This document shows, piece by piece, positions 1 through 9,474 of a stretch of DNA of 64,000 nt. The notes under the pieces were generated by a model. That model made no database searches and was not told the origin of the DNA. It saw nothing but the letters and a program-made list of their open reading frames with translations. Where the stretch lies: positions 9,968,061-10,032,060 of the forward strand of contig NC_050474.1 of the NCBI RefSeq assembly GCF_013373865.1. The letters are read 5' to 3'. Source of the DNA: Monomorium pharaonis (Eukaryota; Arthropoda; Insecta; Hymenoptera; Formicidae). Each line of letters begins with the position of its first letter. Positions within the stretch are counted from its first letter, which is position 1. Made by a program: the position numbers and the translations under genes.

Positions 1-775
1 TTCTCAATTAAAAAACAAATGATTATGCTACCTTTGCACAGTCATAGATACTGCAGCTATTTAAAAAACTTCATTGAGCAGGACCGATCTTATATTATAA
101 TCAAAAAACCATGTTTTTATTAAACAGGTGAATCTAAAATTTGCCTAATTCCTTAATCTAATTTACTTTATTTAATAAAAATTTCTATAAATATTTTTTT
201 TTACTAATATTATCATTTTTACTTTATTTAATTATCATTCAAATAAATATTTTTTTTAACAATTAACTCAATTATCCTTAAAATTATTTTAATCCTTTAA
301 TTTATAAATTATTAAATTTTTTCTATAAAATTAAATTTTTAACAATATTATTAAATAAAACATCAATTTCTTACTTTTAATAAAAATTATAGCTTATCCC
401 ATAATTTTTTACCCTAAATTAAAAATAATTATAATAAAATTAATTACATATTTTTAAATTTAAGAATAAATTAAATTTAAATTTAAAAAAACTAGACATC
501 TGCTAAATTGACTAAAATATATTCTCTAATAAAATATTCATAATAACATTTTCATACTAACATCATAATTTTTATTAACTCTTTAAACTTCGAGAAAACT
601 TTAATATAAAATTATTATTTTAATAACCCCTGATACAAAAAGTACAATAATATAAATTTTCTTTTTAAAATTTTCAAATAATCATTTACATTACTACTAC
701 ACTATAATAAAATTAATTATTTAACATTTATATTAATTCAACTAACTATTTCCTTTGTATAAAAATATACAAAGA
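1..775 (-). pseudogene. rrnL: Nuclear mitochondrial insertion (NUMT): partial 16S rRNA
   Basis: The minus strand reads as the middle and 5' half of insect mitochondrial large-subunit rRNA. The conserved stretch used by the standard 16S primer lies at about 118-135 (the complement of CACCTGTTTAATAAAAACAT), followed by the block around 15-60 that includes GACTGTGCAAAGGTAGCATA on the minus strand. A second conserved 16S block (GTACTTTTTGTATCAGGGGT on the minus strand) lies near 625-645. Base composition is extremely AT-rich, as in insect mtDNA. It is joined to nuclear transposon-rich DNA, so I read it as a NUMT rather than the organelle itself. The left side is cut by the window start; the right boundary near 775 is uncertain. 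Confidence 0.87.
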
Positions 776-1704
776 AGGATAAAATCCGGATCTTGATCCA
801 CTTCCACAACCTTTTTAATACATGTTTTCTTATATTTCTGGATGTGCTAAATCAAGCATTATTTTCAAAATGGAACAATGGAAATGTATTGAAAATCGGA
901 TTTAAATCATTCTGTTCTTAGGATGACTCAGGAACAATAATGCAGATGTGACAAATATCTGATCGTGTGTGTATGTGCATATGTGTGTGTTAAAAGTTCT
1001 TTTATTCAATAATCATAATTATTCATCAACCTTGTTATCATTCTCAATAGCCTTTGATATTAAAAAGATTGTCTAAATACCCAGCTGAATGAGGAGTCAT
1101 TTCCAAGTATCAAGCATAAGCAAAATATCATATTATTGTAGCAACATGCAAACAACAATTAACTACTTAATTTTTTACAGTTGTATGAATGACTGATAAT
1201 AGCTAAAAGATAAAGATTTATCAATAAAAACATAGGAAAAATATTTCAAATTTTGAATAACTTAATTCAAGACTTCAGTAGAAGGACATTATTAGTATTA
1301 ATATCTTTATCTATATCTCTCCAATTAAATCACTTTTTCTTGAGCACTTTGAAAATACATTAGTGAGAAAATAAAGAGGTAGGGGGGGGGGAGAGAGAGA
1401 CAGAGAGAGAGAGAGAAAGAGAGAGAGTAGAAAAAAAGGAAGAAAAGAAGAAAAAGTTGGAGAAAAAAAGAAAATAAGGAAAAAGAAAAGCAGATTTAGG
1501 ACAAGTTTAAGCATGTTTACTTATATTGGGTAATATTATATTCAATTTTGGGGGAACTCGAACTGCGTTCTGAAACTCACTGCCAGTACCAAAAGTCTAT
1601 ACTTCATGTTACGTATACTATACATTTTCAGTACTGACAGTAAATTTTGGATCGCAGCCTGGATAAAATTAGTGGGATTATAAAAAAAAAAGTAACGTTA
1701 TGTA
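776..1704. other. No gene seen; includes a GA-rich microsatellite
   Basis: No coding region or recognisable element. A G-run followed by GA-rich simple sequence lies at about 1381-1434 and grades into A-rich purine sequence to 1490. The short minus-strand ORF over it is only a translation of this low-complexity tract. Confidence 0.6.
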
Positions 1705-1709
1705 ATGCA

Positions 1710-1856
1710 GGGTCTACAATGGCAACAGGAGTAATGGAGTAGGAGTAAGAAGAAATATGAAATGAGATTTGCCCATTTCATTTACTCTCGGTTTTTAATT
1801 GGTCAATTGTTACTTTTACTCCTTATTCCATTACTCCTGCTGCCATTGTAGACCCC
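1710..1856. mobile_element. Foldback MITE with GGGTCTACAATGGC ends
   Basis: The two ends are inverted copies over about 40 bases; each begins GGGTCTACAATGGC. The motif GTCTACAATG recurs in the terminal repeats at 2593-2730 and 13605-13742, and a related CTACAATGG at 12667-12935, so this is one family group. No clean target duplication is visible at this copy, unlike the others, so it is probably older. Confidence 0.7.
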
Positions 1857-2566
1857 ACATAATAGTACAAGAGTGGATAGATAAAAAGAAAGAGTGGCTA
1901 AGAAAGCATAATCTTGAGCTTTCATTAAAATTTTATCAAAAATTTTGCAATTTAAATGCAATTTTCAATACTTTCTCATCATTCCATTTTGAAAATAATG
2001 TTGAATTGATTAAATTCAGCATACCCAACAATATAACATGCACAAAAAAGGTTTCGATGAGATCAAAATTCAGTTTTCACTCATCCTCTTTTACAAAGTT
2101 AGGAGAAAATAGGAGAGGAAATTGTTATATTGTATATTTTTTAAAAATTATTATTAACTATAAAAGTATAAAAAATGTAATTATTCAGTTTAACAATCTT
2201 ACCTCCAATATCGATATAATTCGATGCGTTTTTGCACAAAACGAAAGAATATAGCAGAGAAAAGCGTTGATCTGCTAAGTGAAGCGAGATATCAATCGTT
2301 AAGTTTTTTTGTAAGTTTAATGTGTCACAGCCGTGATAGATGTGAAACTTAGTTTTTTTTTTTATTGTTAAAGTTTTTTTTTGTGGTTTTAATGTGCCAG
2401 ATCTATGATAGATATATGGCACGTATGCTTCTTATTTAAATTGTTAAAGTTGACGATCTTTTAGGTTAGGAAATCTGTCAGCGACTAATGCTAAAACTCC
2501 ATGTCTGCGGTGAGCTTCGGCAAACGCATGCGGTGACCAATCAGCAACCAGGCGCAGGTCGGGTTC
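1857..2566. other. No supportable gene
   Basis: A 151-codon plus-strand frame (1799-2254) starts inside the right arm of the preceding MITE, runs through AT-rich sequence and matches nothing I recognise. I treat it as a chance frame. No other structure stands out. Confidence 0.45.
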
Positions 2567-2952
2567 GGGCCACCGCACAAACTCTTCCATAAGCCCTAGT
2601 CTACAATGAAGGATTTAAGCTTTAAGCCGTAAGAAACTGGCCAATCACAGTAGATTTTTATAAGAATACTCGATTGTGATTGGTTAATTTCTTGCGGCTT
2701 AAAGCTTAAATCTTTATTGTAGACGAGGGCTAACGCGTTACGTTAATTACGTTAAGTACTCCATACGAACCTAAGTTGTACTTAAAATTTAACTTAAATT
2801 AACGCACAAAGAAATTCTTAACGTAAGAACTTAAGAACTTACGTTAAAAGTTTCTTTGTGCGTTGATGTAAGTTTAATTTTAAGTACAAACTTAGGTTTA
2901 TGGAGCACTTAACGTAACGTAACGTGTTACGAAAAAGCTTGTGCGGTGGCTC
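2567..2952. mobile_element. Foldback MITE family A, interrupted by MITE B
   Basis: The ends read GGGCCACCGCACAAACTCTT on the left and the complement, with GAGCC instead of GGGCC, on the right. The interior is a near-perfect palindrome built on GTTACGTTAAGTACTCCATA-type sequence. Without the nested insert (2593-2730 plus its duplication) it is about 245 bp, the same as the complete copies at 12060-12301 and 12388-12629. The right end is a variant subfamily (AAAAAGCTTGTGCGGTGGCTC) also seen at 12640-12663. Confidence 0.85.
2593..2730. mobile_element. MITE family B (138 bp), inserted in a family-A MITE with TAA duplication
   Basis: A palindromic 138-bp element with ends GCCCTAGTCTACAATGAAGG and its near-complement. 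It sits between two TAA triplets (2590-2592, 2731-2733). Intact family-A copies read CCATAACGCG at this place, so the insertion and a 3-bp TAA duplication are directly demonstrated. A 3-bp TWA duplication is the signature of the PIF/Harbinger superfamily; assignment of this non-autonomous element to it is inference. Confidence 0.9.
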
Positions 2953-3104
2953 TAACATTAGAAATAGCTGTAAACTTAAACATAACATAAATTCCAATCG
3001 GTTGGAATTTTTACTTACGAAGAATTGATATATGTGTATTCGTCATGTTAAGCGATGGGTGCCGCCACGGTGCGGAGGCAAACAGTAACTAAAAATAGGT
3101 CCAA

Positions 3105-3249
3105 GGCCGGTATTCATAGTCAAATCTTATTTCAAGATCGTCTCAAGCAATGTCTTAAGATGCTAATACGGCTCTGTGATTGGTTGATGGCATCTTAAGA
3201 CAGTACTTAAGATGATCTTAAATATAAGATCCGACTATGAATACCGGCC
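3105..3249. mobile_element. MITE family C, copy 1 (145 bp, CAA duplication)
   Basis: The ends read GGCCGGTATTCATAGTC and its complement. It is flanked by CAA (3102-3104 and 3250-3252). The uninterrupted right arm of the surrounding foldback, at about 10545-10556, reads GGTCCAAGATATG on the complementary strand and so gives the empty site with a single CAA. The reverse complement appears identical or nearly so to copy 2 at 10631-10775. Confidence 0.9.
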
Positions 3250-3284
3250 CAAGATATGCTGTTTGAATGCTTCGTAAAAGACTT

Positions 3285-4317
3285 CCCAGATAGCACAAGG
3301 ACATCCACTGTATGTCCAATGGATATCCGCTTCTGGACATTTGGACGTCCATTAAGAGTCCAAATAAGGTCCGTCGGACATTCGATGGACGTCCATAGGA
3401 TATACGTTTGGCACAACTTTGTACGTTCATAGAAAGTCCTTTAATGGACGTCCATGGGATATACGTTTGTCACAATTTCGGACATTCATAGAAAGTCCGA
3501 AATAAACCAAATTTTGAACCTATTATGATTTGATTATTTCTTTTGGGCCTTTTTCAATTAAAGGGCTTGCTGCAATAGTGGGTTAATCCACATTTTGTAA
3601 AAATTATCGACATAAAGCATGGACTGTGCATTTCCTGTAACAAGCTCTTGAAAAGTGTCCCGCAGAAAGACAAAGAGGAGACATGGTCCGGATCAATTTC
3701 TTTTTTTGTCTAGCGCCCATTATGCTACTGGTTAGACAGAGACAGCGCTTGACCCAGACCAATTGCTATGTCCCTCTTTTGGTCGGAAAAAGAAACGGGG
3801 AAAAAAACAAAAAAATAAAAAGAAACGATAATAAAAAAGAAAAAGAAACAAAAAAAAACAAAACAATAAAATACGAAAAAGAAACAATAATGTATTATAA
3901 CAAACATTTTAAAAAATACCAATAATTGAGTGTTAATAATAAATAAAAAAATAATACGTATTATTTTATATTATTTCATATTATATCTAAAAGTAGAACA
4001 ATTAAAATAAACCTTTTGAAAAATAAAAACAATGTAATTTATTATTATTTATAAATTAATGTTAATTAGAACTATGTAAATAATATATATATAATTTACA
4101 ATATTTTTTTTAGATTATATAATAAAAATTAAGATAAATTATATAAAAGTAAGATGCAAGTGCGGACATAAATCAAATATCCAGCATAAGACGTTCTGAA
4201 TAGAACATTTTAATTCAAATAATGGACATCTTATAAATGTCCATTTTATGTCCATGGACATGTGGACCTGAATTGGACTTAAAATGGACGTCCTTGGAAC
4301 ATCCAGTGCTATTTGGG
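3285..4317. mobile_element. 1.03-kb DNA element with CCCARATAGCAC ends and TT duplication
   Basis: The terminal inverted repeats are CCCAGATAGCAC and CCCAAATAGCAC, followed by several GGACRTCCA-type subterminal repeats. TT flanks both ends (3283-3284, 4318-4319). The right foldback arm near 10520-10540 lacks the element and reads AAAAGAGTTAAGAG, supporting a 2-bp TT duplication (one adjacent base differs). The interior is A-rich with no transposase, so it is non-autonomous. Confidence 0.8.
3382..3505. repeat. Two tandem 62-bp units inside the CCCARATAGCAC element
   Basis: Two adjacent copies each begin ATGGACGTCCAT, continue GGATATACGTTTG and end CATAGAAAGTCC. The palindromic GGACGTCC core also recurs singly near both element ends, as expected of subterminal protein-binding repeats; that role is inferred. 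Confidence 0.7.
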
Positions 4318-4327
4318 TTAAGAGAAA

Positions 4328-4633
4328 ATGACTTTTTTGATAAATTTAATCGATTTATTAAACTACGCAGGTGAGGGCAGTCGCGAATATATTGAAGGGG
4401 AAAATGTGAATGCACATCACTTATTGATGTACAGTGGCATCACAGGTGATGATAAAGAGAAAACAAGTTTAATATTTTTATGTCTGAAGTCAAGCGATTT
4501 ATGCAGTAATCAACATGAAATTAATGTATTAATTATAAAAAATATTGATGAAAAAATTATTAAATGTTCATGTTTGTGCAAAGCCGGATCTGGACGATGC
4601 AAACACTGTGTAGTAGTATATATATTTAATTAG
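4328..4633 (+). pseudogene. SWIM-type zinc-finger protein fragment (left arm)
   Basis: A 101-codon frame whose C-terminal part fits the SWIM pattern CxCxnCxH: residues CSCLC, a short gap, then RCKHC near residues 85-95. SWIM domains occur in transposon proteins and in a family of insect proteins that also carry a YqaJ nuclease domain. Only this exon-sized piece is present, inside one arm of the foldback at 3043-10618; a diverged inverted copy lies at 10207-10515. It is probably a captured or remnant fragment rather than a working gene. The reading frame closes in AT-rich sequence just after the finger. Confidence 0.6.
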
Positions 4634-4717
4634 GTATTTTATATATATTTAATTAGGTAAAATTTATATATAAATATATTAAAAGTATTATTATACTTCT
4701 AATTAATTGATTTTAAT

Positions 4718-4722
4718 GTAAC
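4718..4722. repeat. Target-site duplication GTAAC (left) of the copia element
   Basis: GTAAC abuts the left LTR and recurs at 9475-9479 abutting the right LTR. The inverted arm near 10140 has the uninterrupted site with a single copy, confirming a 5-bp duplication as is usual for Ty1/copia. Confidence 0.9.
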
Positions 4723-4958
4723 TGTTAGAGTATGAGGCCGGGAATGTTCTAATGACGAGGTTGAATTGGAATATCTATGTATCTTTATTCGATTATACGG
4801 AACTTTACATAAGAGGTTAGAAGCAAGTATCGCGGCGCGTATACGACGACGACTGACTTGAGAGAAGAAGATACCGGAAGTTAGACATTGAACGCCGCGC
4901 CCCGGTGGTAGTTTCGGGTATCGAGATGAGGGATCGCGCGCAGATTTGAACATTAACA
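4723..4958 (-). repeat. 3' LTR of the copia element (236 bp)
   Basis: Read on the minus strand it starts TGTTAATGTTC and ends CTCTAACA, so it has the TGTTA...TAACA inverted ends typical of LTRs. It is the full-length LTR of the pair. Confidence 0.9.
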
Positions 4959-4967
4959 CCCCCCCTC
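4959..4967 (-). other. Polypurine tract of the copia element
   Basis: GAGGGGGGG on the minus strand lies immediately before the 3' LTR, the expected place for the plus-strand DNA primer. Confidence 0.85.
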
Positions 4968-4991
4968 GATCCGATAGCTCGATTTCAACAT

Positions 4992-7900
4992 CTATTCGAT
5001 CGATAGCCCGAGTAATTTTAAGCAATTCTTCATCTTCGGTGCAGGAAGACTCTTGGTGAGAAGATCGGATGCCATCTCGTTGGTGGAAATATGCTCAAGC
5101 CTCAGTTTCTCTTGAATTAACGCTTCGCGAACGAAGTGGTGTCTCACGTCAATGTGCTTCGTTCGGTTGTGGAATACAGGGTTTTCTGCGATCCGCATTG
5201 CTCCAATGTTGTCACAGTATATGACACAGTGAGTTTCTTGCTCCTTACAGAACTCCAGCTCACTGAGGAATCGTTTCAAATAAATGGATTGTTTGGCGGC
5301 TTCGGTCAAGGCCATGTATTCGGCCTCCGTGGACGATAGCGCCACGGTCTGTTGTTTTCTTGACTCCCAGCATATAGGATTATTGGCCAGAATGAATATG
5401 AATCCGGTATAAGACTTTCGGTCGATGGGGCAGTTAGCCCAATCTGAATCCACGTATCCTTTCAGAGGGATGCCAGCTTTATGGTAGACTAGACCAGTGT
5501 TCAAAGATCCTTTTAAATAACGCAAAACTCTTTTTGCAGCCGTCCAATGAGATGAGTCGTAACAAGTATTAAATTGACTCAAGTAACTGGTCGCAAAAGA
5601 AATGTCAGGTCTAGTGCAGGTTGCAACATACATCAGCGAGCCTATTAGCTCCCTGTATGGGAATGCGTCCGGATCCCATTCGTCTTCTGGGCAAGGCTTC
5701 AATTTTTGATTTGGGTCCAATGGAGTAGATACGGTATTTGCTTCCAGCATTCCGAATCTTTCAAGAATATCACGAATGTAGCGCTTCTGTGACATTCGAA
5801 TGCAATTATCCTCTTGATGAAATTCTATTCCCAGGCAGAGACTTACTCTTCCAAGATCCTTAACCTCGAACTTGTTTGATAGAAATTTCTTGAAAACGAT
5901 GATCTCATTGACGCTTGCTGATATCATGAGTATGTCGTCCACATACGTGACTATAATCAGTATATTCTTTCCATGACCCTTAAGGAATACACATGGGTCG
6001 GAGCTTGACTTTCTCGCTCCGAACTTGTTCAGGAGAAGATTAAGACGGTCGTTCCAACATCTGGCAGCTTGTTTGAGTCCGTACAACGCTCCTTTTAATA
6101 GACAAACCTTGTCTCCTCGTTGTAGCTCGCACAACATCTTCTTCGCCTTTTCACGAATACTTGGATCTCTAGATTTGTCTGCACTCAGTAACTCTAGGCC
6201 CTTGTAAATATGTTTTGGAACTTCCATCAGTATACGTTCATTCAATCTTCCATTTAGGTAGGCGGTGGTGACGTCCAATTGCTCGACGATCATGCCCTTC
6301 TCAGCTGCGATTGCCATCAGAGTCCTTATCGATTCCACACGGGCGACGGGAGCGAAGGTATCCTCGTAGTCAATGCCTGGCCGCTGTGAGAATCCCTTGG
6401 CTACGATTCGAGCCTTCCTACGCTCGAGAGTCCCGTCTTCACGCCTCTTGTTTCGTAGGACAACACGACTCCCGATGACAGATTCCTCGGTTGGCCGCTC
6501 GATTAGTGTCCAAGTCTCGTTTTTGATGATGGATTCCAGCTCATTCGCGATTGCCTCATGCCACTCATCCGCCTCATGACCTTGAATTGCATCCATGACT
6601 GGGATCTCGGTGAGCCTCGCGATGTCCACTGAATTATGCGCCTGACCTGAAACATTATAAATTTTTCGGGGTCTCCCCCTTTGTGCGGTCCTTAGAAGAC
6701 GTGGTCGTCCTCGGCCTCGTGTAGCGACTCCTCGCTCGACATTCTCTGGTCCCGATTCGTCGTCAAGATCCTCAGCTTCTGGAATAGCAGCCTGCTCGTC
6801 CCTCGGGCAGCTGTCCTTTTTGTTCGGCAGCAATGATAAATCTTCGATATACTCGATTGGGGCTGTGGGGCTGTCCACATTGGCTTGTATTTCGAAATCC
6901 TCGGTCTGTAGATCCGTATCTCTCATCAGATCTTCATATTCATTGGTCTTGGTTGGAGTCAGCTCGGGATTTGAGAATTTTACGTCGCGTGCCACTTCCA
7001 CACGTCTTTCCTCCGGCAGCCATATCCTGTATCCTTTTGTCGTATCTGAATATCCGACGAATCGACCTTTTCTGCATTTGGTCTCAAGCTTGTTCCGTCC
7101 GGGTTCTCGTTTGAGTGTCAGAACTTCCTGTCCGAATTCCTGCATATGAGTCACATCGGGCACCTCTCCTCTCCACATTTCATATGGCGTTCGTCCATTC
7201 AAGCTGCTTGTTGGGCACCTATTTCTGATGTAGTTGGCCGTGTTGATTGCCTCGGCCCAAAGTGATTGTGGTAACGATGATTGAATCATCAGGCAGCGAG
7301 CCACATCCAGCAGCGTGCGATTCTTGCGCTCAGCGACGCCATTTTGTTCGGGCGTATGTGTCACTGTGAGTCTTCGACCCACGCCGCATTTTCGCAAGAA
7401 CTCGTCGAACCTTTCGTTGCAATATTCCTTCCCATTGTCTGATTGGAGGAATTTTACACGCCGTCCAGTGTGATTTTCTACGAATGCCTTAAAATCTTGA
7501 AATGCACTCAGAGCCTCGCTCTTGTCGCGTAGGAACTTTACTTCACACCATCGAGAGGCGTCATCCGTGAAGGTAATGAAGTATCTTGATTTACCAAGCG
7601 ACTCAGTGCGCATCGGTCCGCAGATGTCTGTGTGGATAATTTCGAGCACGTCTGTTACTCGCTCGGATTTCTTGGGGAAAGGGGTTCGCGCCATTTTTCC
7701 TTGAACGCAGGCCTCACAAAATATTTTCTCTGATCCCGCTTCAATATTTATTCCGGTTACGGCTTTGTCTCGAATGCTCTTTCGTAAGTCTTGGAAATTC
7801 AAATGGCCCATCCTTCGATGCCACATTTTTGTCAGAGTTGATTCCCGCGTCTTTTCTGAAACGTTGGCTACACAAGCGTCACTGTTTCCTTCCGAGGCTT

Positions 7901-9176
7901 TGAGAAGATAGAGTCCACCATGGTTCCTTTCCGCTCTCAGTATGGGCTTCCCCGCCGCGTCCGCGATCGTCGCGCTTTTGCTGTCGAAAGTTACTCGAAA
8001 CCCGCGATCACAAATTTTTCCGACCGATAGTAGGTTCGTTCTTAGTTTTGGAATGTGCAGCGTGTCTTTCAATTTTACGTTCAACTTCTTACTGTTTATG
8101 CGCGTCGAGATTGTCACCGAACCTTCGCCTTCAACGTCCGCGGAAGCATCATTCGCGAGGTTTACTTTCTTCGCCGTCGACTCCGCTAATTCATCGAAGC
8201 TGTCCTCATTCCCACACATGTGAGCAGTGCAGCCGCTATCGACGCACCATACGTTGGATTTTATGCTTCCGGCGCGAAGCGCTTCTGCACTATGTTTGTC
8301 ATTTACCGAACTCGAAATCACTGTTGCACACAGCATAACATTTTCTGCAGCACTGGCTTTGTCCGTTTCTCGCGTGTTATCCGGACAGTCGGCGGCTTTG
8401 TGACCTGCTTTCTTACACTTAAAGCACTTGTACTTAAATGGTTCTTCCTTCGACGGGCCTTTTGGATTTTTCCTCTCTTCATTGTTTGTCCTTTTTGCAG
8501 CGTTTCTTCCCTTTCCGAACTTTCTCTTGTTCACGAGCATGGCGCTGTCTGTGCCGTCTCGATTTTGATGCTTTCGAGATTCGCTTTCCTCGATTATTTT
8601 CAGTCTCAACGCTTCGGGTGAGGGTAGCGTGTCCCGCGATTCAATCGCGCATCGGAAATTCCCGAAAGATGGCGGAAGGCTGTGTAGTAGCATTACCGAC
8701 AGTAAATCGTGATTTATGTTTACCTCCATTTCGGCTAATTTATCGACGGTTTCAAAGAATTTCGATAGATGATCTCGAACGTCCGAGCCTTCATCCATAT
8801 GGTAATATGTTAACTGCTTTATCAGCGTTGCCTTCCTCGCCGGTCCCGATGACTGGAATATCGTATGTAGCTTTTGCCAGAGTTCATGAGCCGTACCGCA
8901 ATCCTTGACTTGGCGTAATTCTGACGGTTTGATTGCTAATATGATATCGGCGCGCGCCTTGCCGTCCTCTGTTTCCCATCTTTGTACCTTCTCGATAGAT
9001 TCCGCATTTCCCGCGATGAGCGTTGGTTTCAATGCTGTGCCGTTTGCGTATTTCCACCCATCGTTTTTGAACAGCAGGGCCTGCATTTGGATCCGCCAAG
9101 TATCGAAATTATCTTTACTCAATGGCTCGATTCTCACCACATTTGACGACGCCATTGTTCTCGTAGTTTCGATCAC
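4992..9176 (-). CDS. Copia gag-pol polyprotein (1394 aa)
   Basis: A single open frame with all copia domains in order. A gag region occupies about residues 1-240; a CCHC zinc knuckle (CFKCKKAGHKAADC) lies near 248-265. The aspartic protease has DSGCTAH near 312. A GAG-pre-integrase region with HRRMGHL and CEACVQGK precedes the integrase core, where HTDICGP, QSDNGKEY and EQNGVAERKN supply the DDE residues near 515, 580 and 612. Reverse transcriptase has YVDDILM near 1078, and RNase H has DSDW, SSTEAEYMAL and CDNIGA from about 1243 to 1320. Integrase before reverse transcriptase defines Ty1/copia. The annotated start is MIETTRT; a second Met (MASSNVV) seven residues on is equally likely. No stop or frameshift is visible, so the element could still be active. 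Confidence 0.96.
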   Translation of the reverse strand: MIETTRTMASSNVVRIEPLSKDNFDTWRIQMQALLFKNDGWKYANGTALKPTLIAGNAESIEKVQRWETEDGKARADIILAIKPSELRQVKDCGTAHELWQKLHTIFQSSGPARKATLIKQLTYYHMDEGSDVRDHLSKFFETVDKLAEMEVNINHDLLSVMLLHSLPPSFGNFRCAIESRDTLPSPEALRLKIIEESESRKHQNRDGTDSAMLVNKRKFGKGRNAAKRTNNEERKNPKGPSKEEPFKYKCFKCKKAGHKAADCPDNTRETDKASAAENVMLCATVISSSVNDKHSAEALRAGSIKSNVWCVDSGCTAHMCGNEDSFDELAESTAKKVNLANDASADVEGEGSVTISTRINSKKLNVKLKDTLHIPKLRTNLLSVGKICDRGFRVTFDSKSATIADAAGKPILRAERNHGGLYLLKASEGNSDACVANVSEKTRESTLTKMWHRRMGHLNFQDLRKSIRDKAVTGINIEAGSEKIFCEACVQGKMARTPFPKKSERVTDVLEIIHTDICGPMRTESLGKSRYFITFTDDASRWCEVKFLRDKSEALSAFQDFKAFVENHTGRRVKFLQSDNGKEYCNERFDEFLRKCGVGRRLTVTHTPEQNGVAERKNRTLLDVARCLMIQSSLPQSLWAEAINTANYIRNRCPTSSLNGRTPYEMWRGEVPDVTHMQEFGQEVLTLKREPGRNKLETKCRKGRFVGYSDTTKGYRIWLPEERRVEVARDVKFSNPELTPTKTNEYEDLMRDTDLQTEDFEIQANVDSPTAPIEYIEDLSLLPNKKDSCPRDEQAAIPEAEDLDDESGPENVERGVATRGRGRPRLLRTAQRGRPRKIYNVSGQAHNSVDIARLTEIPVMDAIQGHEADEWHEAIANELESIIKNETWTLIERPTEESVIGSRVVLRNKRREDGTLERRKARIVAKGFSQRPGIDYEDTFAPVARVESIRTLMAIAAEKGMIVEQLDVTTAYLNGRLNERILMEVPKHIYKGLELLSADKSRDPSIREKAKKMLCELQRGDKVCLLKGALYGLKQAARCWNDRLNLLLNKFGARKSSSDPCVFLKGHGKNILIIVTYVDDILMISASVNEIIVFKKFLSNKFEVKDLGRVSLCLGIEFHQEDNCIRMSQKRYIRDILERFGMLEANTVSTPLDPNQKLKPCPEDEWDPDAFPYRELIGSLMYVATCTRPDISFATSYLSQFNTCYDSSHWTAAKRVLRYLKGSLNTGLVYHKAGIPLKGYVDSDWANCPIDRKSYTGFIFILANNPICWESRKQQTVALSSTEAEYMALTEAAKQSIYLKRFLSELEFCKEQETHCVIYCDNIGAMRIAENPVFHNRTKHIDVRHHFVREALIQEKLRLEHISTNEMASDLLTKSLPAPKMKNCLKLLGLSIE

Positions 9177-9272
9177 TTTCGGGGGTACTCTCGACGATGC
9201 ACTCGATCACGTTTCGGCGACACTTCACCACGTATGCGATTTCGTCATGCAGTTTTACCTATACGCGTGACT

Positions 9273-9286
9273 CTGGGCCCATAACC
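9273..9286 (-). other. Primer-binding site complementary to the initiator tRNA-Met anticodon arm
   Basis: Directly internal to the 5' LTR the plus strand reads CTGGGCCCATAACC, the anticodon arm of eukaryotic initiator tRNA-Met (anticodon CAU inside). Drosophila copia is known to prime from a half-tRNA cleaved there; the same mechanism is inferred for this element. Confidence 0.85.
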
Positions 9287-9474
9287 TGTTAGAGTATGAG
9301 GCCGGGAATGTTCTAATGACGAGGTTGAATTGGAATATCTATGTATCTTTATTCGATTATACGGAACTTTACATAAGAGGTTAGAAGCAAGTATCGCGGC
9401 GCGTATACGACGACGACTGACTTGAGAGAAGAAGATACCGGAAGTTAGACATTGAACGCCGCGCCCCGGTGGTA
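9287..9474 (-). repeat. 5' LTR of the copia element, 48 bp shorter than its partner
   Basis: It matches the 3' LTR from CTACCACCGG to CTCTAACA but lacks the outermost part (TGTTAATGTTC to CCCGAAA). The GTAAC duplication directly follows. The junction shares AGT with both sides of the missing piece, fitting a small microhomology deletion after insertion. Confidence 0.85.

Larger units (their letters stand above)
4723..9474 (-). mobile_element. Ty1/copia LTR retrotransposon, nearly complete
   Basis: It is oriented on the minus strand with 5' LTR 9287-9474, primer site 9273-9286, one long gag-pol frame 9176-4992, polypurine tract 4959-4967 and 3' LTR 4723-4958, flanked by GTAAC. The LTRs match closely over their shared part but the 5' LTR is 48 bp shorter at its outer edge. 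The uninterrupted ORF and close LTRs indicate recent insertion. Confidence 0.95.

Noticed and set aside
1799..2254. 151-codon plus-strand ORF
   Set aside because: It starts in a MITE arm, runs through AT-rich DNA and has no recognisable motif.
3683..3925. Lys/Asn-rich 80-codon ORF
   Set aside because: It is a translation of an A-rich tract inside a non-autonomous transposon.
8438..8908. 156-codon plus-strand ORF and other plus-strand frames at 5.1-9.3 kb
   Set aside because: They are antisense shadows of the intact copia gag-pol frame.
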